Below are positions 1-8,649 of a DNA stretch of 64,000 bases, one piece after another; the stretch's first letter is position 1, and each line of letters starts with the position of its first letter. Position numbers and translations under genes: made by a program. Below the pieces are notes generated by a model. That model saw only the letters and a list, made by a program, of their open reading frames with translations. It did no database searches and was not told the origin of the DNA. Origin of the DNA: Archangium primigenium (GTDB lineage: Bacteria > Myxococcota > Myxococcia > Myxococcales > Myxococcaceae); contig NZ_JADWYI010000001.1 in assembly GCF_016904885.1 (NCBI RefSeq), positions 7,931,224 to 7,995,223 of the forward strand. Direction: 5' to 3'.

Positions 1-1219
1 CGCGCCAGGCCAGCGCGGCCTCGTTCAGGCGCGCGCCCTTGCAGTCCGGGCACAACGAATAGGCGCGGTAGCGCGAGAGCAAGACGCGCACGTGCATCTT
101 GTACGTGCGGCCCTCCATCCAGCGGAACCACGCGCGCACGCCCGGGTAGACGCGGCCCCCGTCGTAGTCGCCCGCGCCCTGGAGGATCTTCTCGCGCTGG
201 GCGGCGGTGAGCTTGCCCCAGGCCACGTCCGTGGGGATGCGCTGCTCGCGCGCGTAGGCGAGCATCATCTTGCGCTCCCACTCGGACGACTTGCCCGTCC
301 AGGGGCGCAGGGCCCCCTTGTCCAGGCTGAGGTTCGGGTTGGGGATGACCTTGTCCCAGTCGATGCCGATGGTGCGGCCGAAGCCCCGACACGTGAGGCA
401 CGCGCCCGTGGGCGACTGGTAGCTGAAGAGTCCCGGCCGGGCCTGCTCGAACTCACGCGCGCACTTCGGGCACACCAGACCCCGGCGGATGCGTCGCGGC
501 CCCGCGGGCGTGAAGGCCACCGCCTCGCCGTTGGCCTGCGCCCACGCCGTCTCCAGCGCCGCCGTCACCCGGCTCAGCTGCGACTTCACCAGCTTCACCC
601 GGTCCACCACCACGTGCGCCACGCCCGCCGAGTCCGTGGCCTCGCTCGGCTTGAGCGACTCCAGCTCCGCCACCTCGCCGCGCACCATCACCCGGTGGAA
701 GCCGTCCTTGAGCAGCCGCGCCCGCACGCCGATGAACTCCGCGGTGTCCGCGATGCGCACCGGAAACGTGAGCACCGTGGGCGCCTCGGGCTCGGCGTCC
801 AGGGTGGCCTGGGCCGCCACGCGCGCGTCCGTGCGCACCGCCTCCACCCCGCACTGGGAGCAAATCGGCATCGCCTCGCGCGTGAAGAGCGCGGACAGGT
901 ACGCCTCCACGTCGGCCAGCGTGGCCACGGTGGAGCGCGAGCTCTTCACGGGGGCGCGCCGGTCCACGGCCACTCCGGCGGCCACGGGCTCCAGGGCGTC
1001 CATGGGCGGGCGCTCCAGCCGCTCGAGGAACTGGCGGGCGTAGGGGCTGAAGCTCTCGACGAAGCGGCGCTGACCCTCGGCATACAGGGTGTCGAGCGCC
1101 AGGCTGGACTTGCCGGAGCCGGAGATGCCGGTGAGGCAGACCAGCTCGCCCTCCGCGAGATCCACCGACAAGGACTGGAGGTTGTGGGTGCGCGCGCCCA
1201 CGAGGTGAGTCTTGTGCAT
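1..1219 (-). CDS. uvrA: Excinuclease ABC subunit A (UvrA), N-terminal part, cut by window edge
   Basis: DNA-damage recognition ATPase of nucleotide excision repair. About 406 codons are visible from an ATG at 1219 (MHKTHLVGARTHNL) to the window start. The Walker A SGSGKSSLALDTLYAEGQRR and the following ESFSPYARQFLERLERPP block are typical of UvrA, as are a CPKC zinc pair and the FSYQSPTGACLTCRGFGR block with its second cysteine pair. The segment after Walker A (AVDRRAPVKSSRSTVATLAD) departs from the usual SIDQKTTSRNPRSTVGT of housekeeping UvrA. It may therefore be a paralogue or one of the long UvrA forms. The total length cannot be seen. It is divergent from the P450 gene across a 140-bp gap. 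Confidence 0.9.
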   Translation of the reverse strand, partial: MHKTHLVGARTHNLQSLSVDLAEGELVCLTGISGSGKSSLALDTLYAEGQRRFVESFSPYARQFLERLERPPMDALEPVAAGVAVDRRAPVKSSRSTVATLADVEAYLSALFTREAMPICSQCGVEAVRTDARVAAQATLDAEPEAPTVLTFPVRIADTAEFIGVRARLLKDGFHRVMVRGEVAELESLKPSEATDSAGVAHVVVDRVKLVKSQLSRVTAALETAWAQANGEAVAFTPAGPRRIRRGLVCPKCAREFEQARPGLFSYQSPTGACLTCRGFGRTIGIDWDKVIPNPNLSLDKGALRPWTGKSSEWERKMMLAYAREQRIPTDVAWGKLTAAQREKILQGAGDYDGGRVYPGVRAWFRWMEGRTYKMHVRVLLSRYRAYSLCPDCKGARLNEAALAWR

Positions 1220-1359
1220 AGACCGGCGGTGTTTAACGGCACACGTCGGGCCCGCCAACGGAATCCGTGACGTGGGGTGACGCCTGCCCGCTCGTCCTGC
1301 GCGCACCCGGGAGTCGCTACCATGGACTCCCCCTCTTCCACCCCAGGAGAGACCCCCCC

Positions 1360-2553
1360 ATGAGCGTTCGCATCAACCTGCTGGCCCCGGAGATCCGCGC
1401 CAACCCCTACCCCTTCTACGCCCGGCTGCGCCGCGAGGCCCCGGTGAGTCAGGTGGACCCGGGCGGCCTGTGGGCGGTGACGCGCTACGAGGACGTGCTG
1501 CACGTGCTCAAGCACCCCCAGCTCTTCTCCTCCGAGGGCTTCCGCCAGGCCTACCGCCCGGGGTGGATCTCCAACTACCCGCTCGCGGACTCGGTGCTGG
1601 TGATGGACCCACCGCGTCACACCCGGCTGCGCGCGCTCATCAACCGCGCCTTCGGGGCCTCGGTGCTCACGCGCATCGAGCCGCGCGTGCGGGAACTCGC
1701 CGCGCGCATCGTCGCGGCGCTGCCCGAGGAGCAGGAGGTGGACTTCGTGGCGGCCTGGTCCGTGCCCATGCCCATGGGGGTGCTGGGCGAGCTGCTCGGG
1801 CTGAGCCCCGAGTTGCACCCGCGCCTCATCCGCTGGGCGCAGCACTTCGCCCAGTTCACGAGCATTGGCCCGGACGACCCCGAGCGGCAGCAGGCCATGC
1901 GCGACACGGTGGACGAGGCGCGCGGCCACTTCCAGCAGGTGCTGGACGAGCGGCGGCGCCACCCCGGGGACGATCTGATGAGCGACCTGCTGCGGGCCCA
2001 GGTGGAGGGCGAGTCCCTGTCGGACACCGAGCTGCTGGGCTTCATGGTCCTGCTGCTCATCGGCGGCCTGGAGACGACCCTGCACCTGCTGAGCCACACC
2101 GCCCTGCGCTTGCGGTTGCAGCCGGAGTTGATGACGCGGCTGCGCGAGCAGCCCGCGCTCGTGCCGCGCTTCGTGGAGGAGGCGCTGCGCCACGAGCCGC
2201 CGGCGCACGGCGTGCTGCGGCTGACGAGCGAGGAGACGGAGCTGGGCGGGGTGCGGCTGCCCCGGGGCGCGCGGCTGCTGCTGCTCATGGGCGCGGCCAC
2301 CCGGGACGAGGCCTACTGCGAGGACCCCGAGCGCTTCGACCCGACCCGCACCGCGCCCCAGAACCTGCCCTTCGGCCATGGCATCCACTTCTGCCTCGGC
2401 TCGCAGCTCGCGCGGCTGGAGGCACGCCTGTCCCTGGAGGCGCTCGTCGCCCGCTTCGGTCGGCTGTCCGCGGGCGCCGAGCCCCTCACGTGGAACAGCT
2501 CGCTCATCGTGCGCGGCCCGGCCCGCCTGCCCCTGGTGGCGCACCGGGACTGA
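1360..2553 (+). CDS. Cytochrome P450
   Basis: Soluble class I bacterial P450 of 397 aa, a haem monooxygenase needing separate redox partners. The haem-ligand loop is FGHGIHFCLGSQLARLE (Cys near residue 340). The K-helix ExxR is EEALRHEPP, and the I-helix motif GGLETT supplies the acid/threonine pair for O2 activation. The start at 1360 was chosen because AGGAGA lies 9 bases upstream and the family normally begins near a NPYPFYARLR block, as here. No ferredoxin or biosynthetic genes adjoin it, so the substrate is unknown. Similar stand-alone P450s are common in myxobacteria. Confidence 0.93.
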   Translation: MSVRINLLAPEIRANPYPFYARLRREAPVSQVDPGGLWAVTRYEDVLHVLKHPQLFSSEGFRQAYRPGWISNYPLADSVLVMDPPRHTRLRALINRAFGASVLTRIEPRVRELAARIVAALPEEQEVDFVAAWSVPMPMGVLGELLGLSPELHPRLIRWAQHFAQFTSIGPDDPERQQAMRDTVDEARGHFQQVLDERRRHPGDDLMSDLLRAQVEGESLSDTELLGFMVLLLIGGLETTLHLLSHTALRLRLQPELMTRLREQPALVPRFVEEALRHEPPAHGVLRLTSEETELGGVRLPRGARLLLLMGAATRDEAYCEDPERFDPTRTAPQNLPFGHGIHFCLGSQLARLEARLSLEALVARFGRLSAGAEPLTWNSSLIVRGPARLPLVAHRD

Positions 2554-2654
2554 GCCCGCGCCCGCCTGGCTGCCCGGTCTGCATCGGGACACCCGAGGCC
2601 TCCTGTCTGCTGCAACCCGGGGCCGTGCCCATGCTGTGGACAGGAGGACACCCC

Positions 2655-3647
2655 ATGTCCGACGTCGACACCGGATTTCCCGTGGTCCAGGAGGCCGCCG
2701 CCCAGGCCATCTCCTCGCTGGCGCTCCTGGAGATGCCGCATCGCCAGGGCGTCGGGTTCCTGTTGTCCCCTGGAGGCGTGCTCGTCACCAACCTCCACGT
2801 GGTCGCGGGGGCCGAGGAGCTCTCCGTCCTGCTCTCCGACGGGCGCTTCCTGTCCGTGGAGCACGTCATCGCCTTCGACGAGAAGCGGGACCTGGCCCTC
2901 TTCCAACTTCCGGTGCGCGGAGTCGAGGCGCTGCGGCCCGACGCCCACGCCCCGCCCCGCGAGGGCGCCCCCCTCTTCATCCTCCACCCGAGCCCGGACG
3001 GCCAGCTGCGCCTGCTGGAGACGCGCGTGCACGCCGTCCAGGAACTCGACGACACCCTCACCTTCCTCGAATTGGAGGGCGCGCTGCCGGAGGAGTCCTC
3101 GGGCAGTCCCGCCTTCGATGCCTCGGGGGCCTGGGTGGGCGTGGCCACGTGTGCCTTCGCGGATGGACGGCCCGTCACCATCGTCATCCCCTCGGGCTAC
3201 GTGCTGCCCCTGTTGGAGCAGCCGGGCACCCACCCGTTGTCCACGCTCGGGCAGGCGCGCCCCGCGGCGTCCCGGCAGCGACAGGTGCCCCATCACTCGC
3301 TCGCCCTGTTGGAGGGGTGCGGCCCGGATGTGCTCGAGGAGGTGGCGCTCACGCTCCTGCAGTCCATCCAGCTCGGCGCGCCCCTCTACAACCGCGGAGA
3401 CCCCGCGGCGTGCTACCAGCTCTATGCCCGCGCCGCCGAGAAGCTCCTCCGGGAACGGACGGACTGTCCGGGCGTCCAATCGGCCCTGCGGCAGGGCCTG
3501 GAGCGCTGCGCCCGGCTGGATGGCGCGGACGGACGGGCCTGGGCCCTGCGCGACACCTTCGACGGGCTCATCCAGGTCATCGACCGGTGGCTGCGTGCCC
3601 AGGCGGCGCTCGTCACGCGGGTGGCGCCCCGCGACTACCTGCAATAG
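2655..3647 (+). CDS. Trypsin-like serine protease with C-terminal helical domain
   Basis: Protein of 330 aa without a signal peptide, so probably cytoplasmic. Residues about 15-195 form a chymotrypsin-fold peptidase: His in TNLHVV, Asp in KRDLALF and Ser in EESSGSPAFD give a complete His-Asp-Ser triad. The usual GNSGGP is changed to SSGSPAF. Residues about 215-330 (LEEVALTLLQSIQLGAPLYN and the rest) look like a helical domain seen on some bacterial conflict or signalling proteases; this assignment is by impression only. ATG at 2655 follows CAGGAGGA. The gene lies 101 bp after the P450 and 99 bp before a hybrid kinase, and may be a separate unit. The target is unknown. Confidence 0.8.
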   Translation: MSDVDTGFPVVQEAAAQAISSLALLEMPHRQGVGFLLSPGGVLVTNLHVVAGAEELSVLLSDGRFLSVEHVIAFDEKRDLALFQLPVRGVEALRPDAHAPPREGAPLFILHPSPDGQLRLLETRVHAVQELDDTLTFLELEGALPEESSGSPAFDASGAWVGVATCAFADGRPVTIVIPSGYVLPLLEQPGTHPLSTLGQARPAASRQRQVPHHSLALLEGCGPDVLEEVALTLLQSIQLGAPLYNRGDPAACYQLYARAAEKLLRERTDCPGVQSALRQGLERCARLDGADGRAWALRDTFDGLIQVIDRWLRAQAALVTRVAPRDYLQ

Positions 3648-3746
3648 CCCGTCGCCAGCGGACGTCCGCTACCCATGATAGGACACCGAGGAGCCGCGAG
3701 GCGCGTCCCCTCCCCCCGGGCGCGCCTCCCTTTCCGAGAGGAACAC

Positions 3747-5651
3747 ATGCGCGCCCTGCTGGTGCCATCCGCGAGCACCGACCTGACCTCCGTGGAGCGG
3801 CTCATGCGCCAGATCGGCATGGTGCCCACCCGGGTCAGGGACGAGGAGGGCGCCGTCGCCGCGTTCGCGCACCACCCCTTCCCCATGGTCGTCATGGGCA
3901 TGGATGACCAGGGCGACCGCATCGTGCTCGTGCGCGCGCTCCGGGCCAGCGTGCGCGGCTCCCAGACGGCGCTGGTGCTCGTGGCCAACCCCGAGCAGTT
4001 GGAGCTGCTGCCCCCCCTGCTGGACGCGGGCGTGGACGAGTTCTTGTCGCTGCCGCTGGACGAGCCCACCACCCTCCACCGGCTGCGGCTCGCCCGACGC
4101 CGGGCGTCCGAGCGGCCCGCGCCCCTGCCCGAGGACTTCGAGCTGGACGGCCTGTGCGCGGTGCTGCTGCGCGAGAGTCCCCTGCCCACCTGCATCACCA
4201 CGCGCGAGGGCAACGCCTTCGTCGAGGTGAACGAGGCCTTCACGCGGCTGTTCGGCTACTCGCGCGAGGAGATGCTCTGGCGCACCCCGCGCGACCTGAA
4301 CCTGTGGGAGTCGCCCATCGAGCAGGAGCGCATGGCGGCGCGCATGCGCGAGCAGGGCATCGTCCGGGGCGCCGAGGCGCGCATGCGCACCAAGCAGGGC
4401 GAGCTGCGCGACGTGCTCGTCTACGTGGGCATCGCCGAGTACGCGGGCACCCCGCACATCGTCTCCCTCTTCCCGGACGTCACCGAGCGCAAACAGCTCC
4501 AGGCGCGCCTGCAGCTCGCCGACCGGATGGCCTCGGTGGGCACGCTGGCCGCGGGCGTGGCGCACGAGATCAACAACCCCCTGGCCTACGTGACGGCCAA
4601 CCTCGGCTACGTGCACGCGGAGCTGACGCGGCAGTTGGACCGCGGCACCACGACGCTCAAGCCCGTGTGCGCCGCGCTCGACGAGGCCCTGCAGGGCGCG
4701 GACCGGGTGCAGCACATCGTGGGCGACTTGAAGACGTTCTCGCGCGAGACCCAGGAGAAGCTCCAGGCGGTGAACGTGGGCAAGGTGCTCGACTCCACGC
4801 TCAACCTGGCCTCCGCGGAGATCCGCCACCGGGCGCGGCTGGTGAAGGCGTACGGCGACAACGTGCCGGCGGTGCACGGCAACCACTCGCGCCTGGGCCA
4901 GGTGTTCCTCAACCTGCTGGTCAACGCCGTGCAGTCGCTGCCCTCGGACGGAGACGCCGAGCAGCATGAAATCCGCGTCACCACGCGTCCGCACGCGGAC
5001 GGGCGGGTGGTGGTGGAGATCTCCGACACGGGCGCGGGCATCGCCCCGGAGCTGATGGGCCGCATCTTCGATCCGTTCTTCACCACCAAGGCCCCCGGCA
5101 CGGGCACGGGCCTGGGGCTGTCCATCTGCCACAACCTCATCACCGCCATGGGCGGCGAGCTGCACGTGCAGAGCGACCTGGGCCGGGGCACCACCTTCCA
5201 GGTGCTCCTGCCCGCCTCCCAGCTGGAGTTCGTGCCGGAGCAGGAGCGCGCGCCGCTGCCCGACTACGAGGGCGGCCCCCGCTGCCGGGTGCTCGTCATC
5301 GACGACGAGCCGCTGCTGTGCTCGGCGGTGGAGCGCATCCTGGGGCCCCACCACGACGTGGAGTTCACCACCCTGGCGGCCGAGGTCCTGCCCCGCCTGG
5401 AGGCCGGGGAGCGCTTCGACCTCATCCTCTGCGACCTGATGATGCCGCGCATGAACGGCATGGACTTCCACGCGGCGCTGCACCGGCTGCGGCCGGAGCT
5501 CACGGGCCGGGTCATCTTCCTCACCGGCGGCGCGTTCACCCCCCAGGCCCGCTCCTTCCTCGAGCGCATCCCCAACCGCCGGGTGGAGAAGCCCTTCAAC
5601 GCGCGCGCCCTCCTGGAGGTCACCCGCGAGGTGCTCGCCTCGGTGGGGTGA
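3747..5651 (+). CDS. PAS-domain hybrid sensor histidine kinase
   Basis: Cytoplasmic 634-aa kinase without membrane segments. The order is: N-terminal receiver-like domain (about 1-120), PAS (about 135-260), dimerisation/H-box with the phospho-acceptor His in GVAHEINNPL, HATPase_c with N-box NLLVNAVQSL, G1 DTGAGIAPE, F-box DPFFTTK and G2 GTGTGLGLS, then a C-terminal receiver (about 515-634). The C-terminal receiver is intact, with DDE, the phospho-Asp in LCDLMMP and Lys in VEKPF. In the N-terminal receiver the phospho-Asp position seems to be Gly (VVMGMDDQG), so it is probably a pseudo-receiver. The start at 3747 follows GAGAGGAA. The 3' end overlaps the convergent membrane-protein gene by 32 bases. 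No cognate regulator is adjacent. Confidence 0.92.
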   Translation: MRALLVPSASTDLTSVERLMRQIGMVPTRVRDEEGAVAAFAHHPFPMVVMGMDDQGDRIVLVRALRASVRGSQTALVLVANPEQLELLPPLLDAGVDEFLSLPLDEPTTLHRLRLARRRASERPAPLPEDFELDGLCAVLLRESPLPTCITTREGNAFVEVNEAFTRLFGYSREEMLWRTPRDLNLWESPIEQERMAARMREQGIVRGAEARMRTKQGELRDVLVYVGIAEYAGTPHIVSLFPDVTERKQLQARLQLADRMASVGTLAAGVAHEINNPLAYVTANLGYVHAELTRQLDRGTTTLKPVCAALDEALQGADRVQHIVGDLKTFSRETQEKLQAVNVGKVLDSTLNLASAEIRHRARLVKAYGDNVPAVHGNHSRLGQVFLNLLVNAVQSLPSDGDAEQHEIRVTTRPHADGRVVVEISDTGAGIAPELMGRIFDPFFTTKAPGTGTGLGLSICHNLITAMGGELHVQSDLGRGTTFQVLLPASQLEFVPEQERAPLPDYEGGPRCRVLVIDDEPLLCSAVERILGPHHDVEFTTLAAEVLPRLEAGERFDLILCDLMMPRMNGMDFHAALHRLRPELTGRVIFLTGGAFTPQARSFLERIPNRRVEKPFNARALLEVTREVLASVG

Positions 5652-6426
5652 CACGCCCCGGGCGCGCCGCGGGCAGGGGCTCAGCCGGCATCGCGACGAG
5701 GACACACACGAACACGAACGCGCGGACGCTCCCCCCCATCAGCGTCATCTTGAGAATGGCTTGGATCTGCTTGATCACCTCGGGGCTTCCCCCCCCGAGC
5801 ACCGAGAAGAAGCTCACGAGCAGCATGACGACGATCGCGAGGCTCAGGGTCATGGCGGACAGCCCGTAAGACCTTCTGTTGCGCGACGTCGAGCGCAGCA
5901 GCATCCCGGGCCAGAACATCGTGAGCCCGACGGCCCCCAGGCACCCGACCGTGATCTGCCACGGCACCTGCCAGGAGAGGACCGCGCCGGTCTCGACCAC
6001 CCCCCAGGCGAGGAGGAAGGAACCCACGACGGTGCGCCACGACGTCCTTGCCTGGGCCCCACCGGCGTCCAGGGCCCGCGGCTTCGCGACAGCGGCGGAC
6101 TGAGTCACGCGCACGTGCTGGAGCACCTTCTGGCCATGAGGGGACAGCTCGCGGGCAGGGGCCGCCCCGAGCGCCAGCAACGCCTGAGCGGCCGTCTCGT
6201 CCACCCGGCGACCATCGCCGCCCCGCAGGCCCCCGAGCATCGGGTCGTCGAGGATGCGGTACAGCACGTCCGCGCGCAGGCGCGGCTCCTCCCGCGGCGA
6301 CACCGGGCGCGACATGGCCTCCAGGAGCGCGTCGACGTCCGCGCGCGTCGCATCGAGGGCTCGGGCCCGCTCCCTCAGGACGGCGAGCGAGCGCGGCACG
6401 GAAGAGGGGGCGGGGGTGGTCGTCAT
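5620..6426 (-). CDS. Hypothetical membrane protein, member of tandem trio
   Basis: Protein of 268 aa and unknown function. The first ~130 residues are charged and soluble. Four hydrophobic segments follow (starting near SWRTVVGSFLLAWG, then CLGAVGLTMFWPGMLL, TLSLAIVVMLLVSFF and VRAFVFVCVLVAM). The WRT...LLAWGxxE start of the membrane part and a conserved RNRRSYG turn recur in the two upstream same-strand genes, suggesting tandem duplication. It is last in the run and converges on the hybrid kinase, overlapping it by 32 bases. I do not recognise the family. Confidence 0.75.
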   Translation of the reverse strand: MTTTPAPSSVPRSLAVLRERARALDATRADVDALLEAMSRPVSPREEPRLRADVLYRILDDPMLGGLRGGDGRRVDETAAQALLALGAAPARELSPHGQKVLQHVRVTQSAAVAKPRALDAGGAQARTSWRTVVGSFLLAWGVVETGAVLSWQVPWQITVGCLGAVGLTMFWPGMLLRSTSRNRRSYGLSAMTLSLAIVVMLLVSFFSVLGGGSPEVIKQIQAILKMTLMGGSVRAFVFVCVLVAMPAEPLPAARPGRVTPPRRAPRG

Positions 6427-6476
6427 GGACGCCCCGACGATAGACGGAGCCCTTCCCGCGCTCCAATACGGGAGGG

Positions 6477-7040
6477 CTACCGCCGCCCGGAGAACGGCGG
6501 GGGGGCGTCATTCACCGCCCCGCGCAGGCCTCCGAGCACGAGGGCCCGGAAGAATCCGCCCGCCACCAACCCGATGAAGTAGTGCCCGCAGCGCCGCCCC
6601 TGTTCGCCCCCCAGCACGACCGAGCAGATCAAGGCGACGGGCGCGCACGCGAACAGGAAGAACATCACCGGACGCACGAGCGCCCGGCACCGGGCATACA
6701 GCCCGCGGTGGCGCTCCACGCGGAAGAGCCACAACACCCCCCCGGGGCCGATGACGGTGAGGGCACTCAAGGCCCGGCAGATCCAGACCGCCGCCCTGCC
6801 CTCGTCCCCGACCAGCCAGGACGGACCCAGGCGCAGCTCGACGAGTCCCAGGAGCACGGCGATGAGGCCCAGGAGGGGGCGCCGGTTTCCCTCCGCGGCG
6901 CCGCCCCGGGAGTCCTCGGGAAACGCGTCGAACGCCTCGAGCGATCGCCCCTGGGCCCGCGCCCGCGCGCGCATCCGTCGAAGGTTGCGTGCGGACGGGA
7001 CGGTGCGATTGAAGGGGGTGTTCTTCCGGGAGGTCGTCAT
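6477..7040 (-). CDS. Hypothetical membrane protein, second of tandem trio
   Basis: Protein of 187 aa, predicted with about four membrane segments after a basic N-terminus (MTTSRKNTPFNRTVPSARN). ATG at 7040 is preferred over one 14 codons upstream because GGAGGG sits 4 bases in front of it. Shared features with its neighbours are a first segment ending in LxELR, a middle VIGPGGVLWL segment, then VERHRGLYARC, which matches AARNRGFYKPF in the upstream gene. Function unknown; not similar to anything I know outside this locus. Confidence 0.7.
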   Translation of the reverse strand: MTTSRKNTPFNRTVPSARNLRRMRARARAQGRSLEAFDAFPEDSRGGAAEGNRRPLLGLIAVLLGLVELRLGPSWLVGDEGRAAVWICRALSALTVIGPGGVLWLFRVERHRGLYARCRALVRPVMFFLFACAPVALICSVVLGGEQGRRCGHYFIGLVAGGFFRALVLGGLRGAVNDAPPPFSGRR

Positions 7041-7100
7041 GGAGCCCTCCCCACGATAGACAGACGGATGGCCGCGCTCCACCCCCTCGCGGACAGAGCG

Positions 7101-7535
7101 CTACCGCTTGACGGCCGTTCGATTCCGCGAGGACGCCACCGCCAACACCGCGCCACACACGCCCAGGTAGACGAACACGCGGACAAGCCCCCACCCAAGC
7201 ACCCGGGTGATGAAGGCCTCGAGTGGCGCCTTCACCGCCAGAGTTCCACCGAAGCGCGAGGCGAGCACCGCCAAGGTCACCCCGAGGACGAGGCCCCCGA
7301 GCGCCACGAGGAAGGGCTTGTAGAAGCCACGGTTCCGGGCCGCCACGTGCCAGCACATCAGGAGTTCGGGGCCCACCACCACGAGGAAGCCTCCCACCAG
7401 GACCCCGCCACCGGACCGCCACATCTCGCGGCTCTCGGGCCAGAAGAGGATCAAGAGGAGCTCGAACCAGCCCCAGGCGACAAGAATGACGGCCAAGGCG
7501 GTACGCCAGGGCGACTCGCGATCGTTGACGGACAT
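7101..7535 (-). CDS. Hypothetical membrane protein, first of tandem trio
   Basis: Protein of 144 aa made almost only of four membrane segments. It starts PWRTALAVILVAWGWFELLL, which aligns with SWRTVVGSFLLAWGVVETGA in the 268-aa gene downstream. VVVGPELLMCWHVAARNRGFY matches the other two members around the GP and RN-x-x-Y positions. It is the shortest copy and perhaps the core fold; the other two carry added N-terminal soluble parts. It begins 40 bp after the FAD oxidoreductase stop on the same strand, so co-transcription with that gene is possible. Function unknown. Confidence 0.7.
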   Translation of the reverse strand: MSVNDRESPWRTALAVILVAWGWFELLLILFWPESREMWRSGGGVLVGGFLVVVGPELLMCWHVAARNRGFYKPFLVALGGLVLGVTLAVLASRFGGTLAVKAPLEAFITRVLGWGLVRVFVYLGVCGAVLAVASSRNRTAVKR

Positions 7536-7575
7536 GGGGCGTCCACTCTAAGCAGCGGAGGTCCCGCCCTCCAAC

Positions 7576-8616
7576 TCAGGCGGACAGCGCCTCGGTGTCC
7601 ATGCGCGCGAGGGACAGGCCCAGGCCCCGGTACAGCTCGCGCAGACCGTGGACCTTGTACTCCACCTGGCGCAGCGCCCAATCGTCATAGGCCGCCAGGA
7701 GGGGCGCCTCCAGGAAGGGCCGTGCGAGGCACGCGCGCAGCGTCTCGGCGGCGGTGATGCCCGAGCGCAGCGCGAAGAACACGCCCTGCCCCGCCGCCGG
7801 ATCGAACACCGCCGCCGCGTCACCCACCACCAGGCAGCCCGGCTTCACCAACGGCCGCATCGCCCGCCAGCTCACGTCCATGCCCCGGCGAGGCAGCACC
7901 GTCGGCAATCCCGCCAGGTGCGCGGGCAGCGCGGGCGGCGGCTGCCCCCGGGGCGCGAGCAGCGTCCAGGTCGACACCTCCGGTCCCACGCGCGCCGTCC
8001 AGAGCCAACCCTCGCCCCGCCGCTCGAAACGCGCGGCCCCGTCCTCGTCCACCGGCCCTCCGGCGACCTCCCCCCGCCAGGCGACCAGCGGCGCCGAGTA
8101 ACACTCGCGCCGCAGGCCCAGCCACCGCTCGGCCCCGTGCTGGCGGCCCGTCGCGTCGATGACCCACCGGGCCGCCACCGCCCCCTCGTCCAGGAGCACC
8201 CCCGCCGCCCGCGCCCCCTCCCGCCGCAAGCCCCGGACCGTCACCCCCCGGCGGACCTCCACGCCCAGGGCCACCGCGCGCGCCTCCAGCAACGCCTCGA
8301 AGCGGTCGCGGTGGATGTGGAAGCCCAACCACGGCCCGCGCGCATCCGCCCCGAAGCGGTCGAGCCGACCCGCCACCCGGATGCCGGTATACCGGGGCCA
8401 GTCCACGCCCCGGAACGCCGCCCCCACCCCGAGCCGCTCGAGCAGCGTTTCACAGCCGGGATGCAGGCTCTCCGCGGGAGCGGCCCGGGGTGCCCCGTGG
8501 CGCTCGCAGACGAGGACCCGGAGGCCCGCCTCCGCGAGCACGATGGCCGAGGCGAGGCCCGCGGGGCCCGCCCCCACCACGACGACGTCCACGGTTGAGG
8601 TCTGGAATGCGGTCAT
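7576..8616 (-). CDS. FAD-dependent oxidoreductase, LodB/halogenase-like
   Basis: Flavoprotein of 346 aa in the aromatic-hydroxylase / geranylgeranyl-reductase / halogenase superfamily. The N-terminal dinucleotide fold is VVVGAGPAGLASAIVLAEAG. The late FAD motif is VVGDAAAVFDPAAGQGVFFA. There is no clear halogenase WxWxIP motif. The start at 8616 follows AAGGAG; an in-frame ATG 7 codons upstream lacks one. It lies 33 bp downstream of a 783-aa protein on the same strand. Flavoproteins of this type are encoded beside LodA-like quinoproteins and are needed to form their tryptophylquinone cofactor. That role here is inference from context. Confidence 0.8.
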   Translation of the reverse strand: MTAFQTSTVDVVVVGAGPAGLASAIVLAEAGLRVLVCERHGAPRAAPAESLHPGCETLLERLGVGAAFRGVDWPRYTGIRVAGRLDRFGADARGPWLGFHIHRDRFEALLEARAVALGVEVRRGVTVRGLRREGARAAGVLLDEGAVAARWVIDATGRQHGAERWLGLRRECYSAPLVAWRGEVAGGPVDEDGAARFERRGEGWLWTARVGPEVSTWTLLAPRGQPPPALPAHLAGLPTVLPRRGMDVSWRAMRPLVKPGCLVVGDAAAVFDPAAGQGVFFALRSGITAAETLRACLARPFLEAPLLAAYDDWALRQVEYKVHGLRELYRGLGLSLARMDTEALSA

Positions 8617-8649
8617 GGTGAGGGCTCCTTCACACAACGGGGTGGAACG

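Noticed and set aside
3657-3670. 14-bp perfect palindrome AGCGGACGTCCGCT before the hybrid kinase
   Set aside because: Short and without a second copy or fixed distance to a promoter; chance is likely in such GC-rich DNA.
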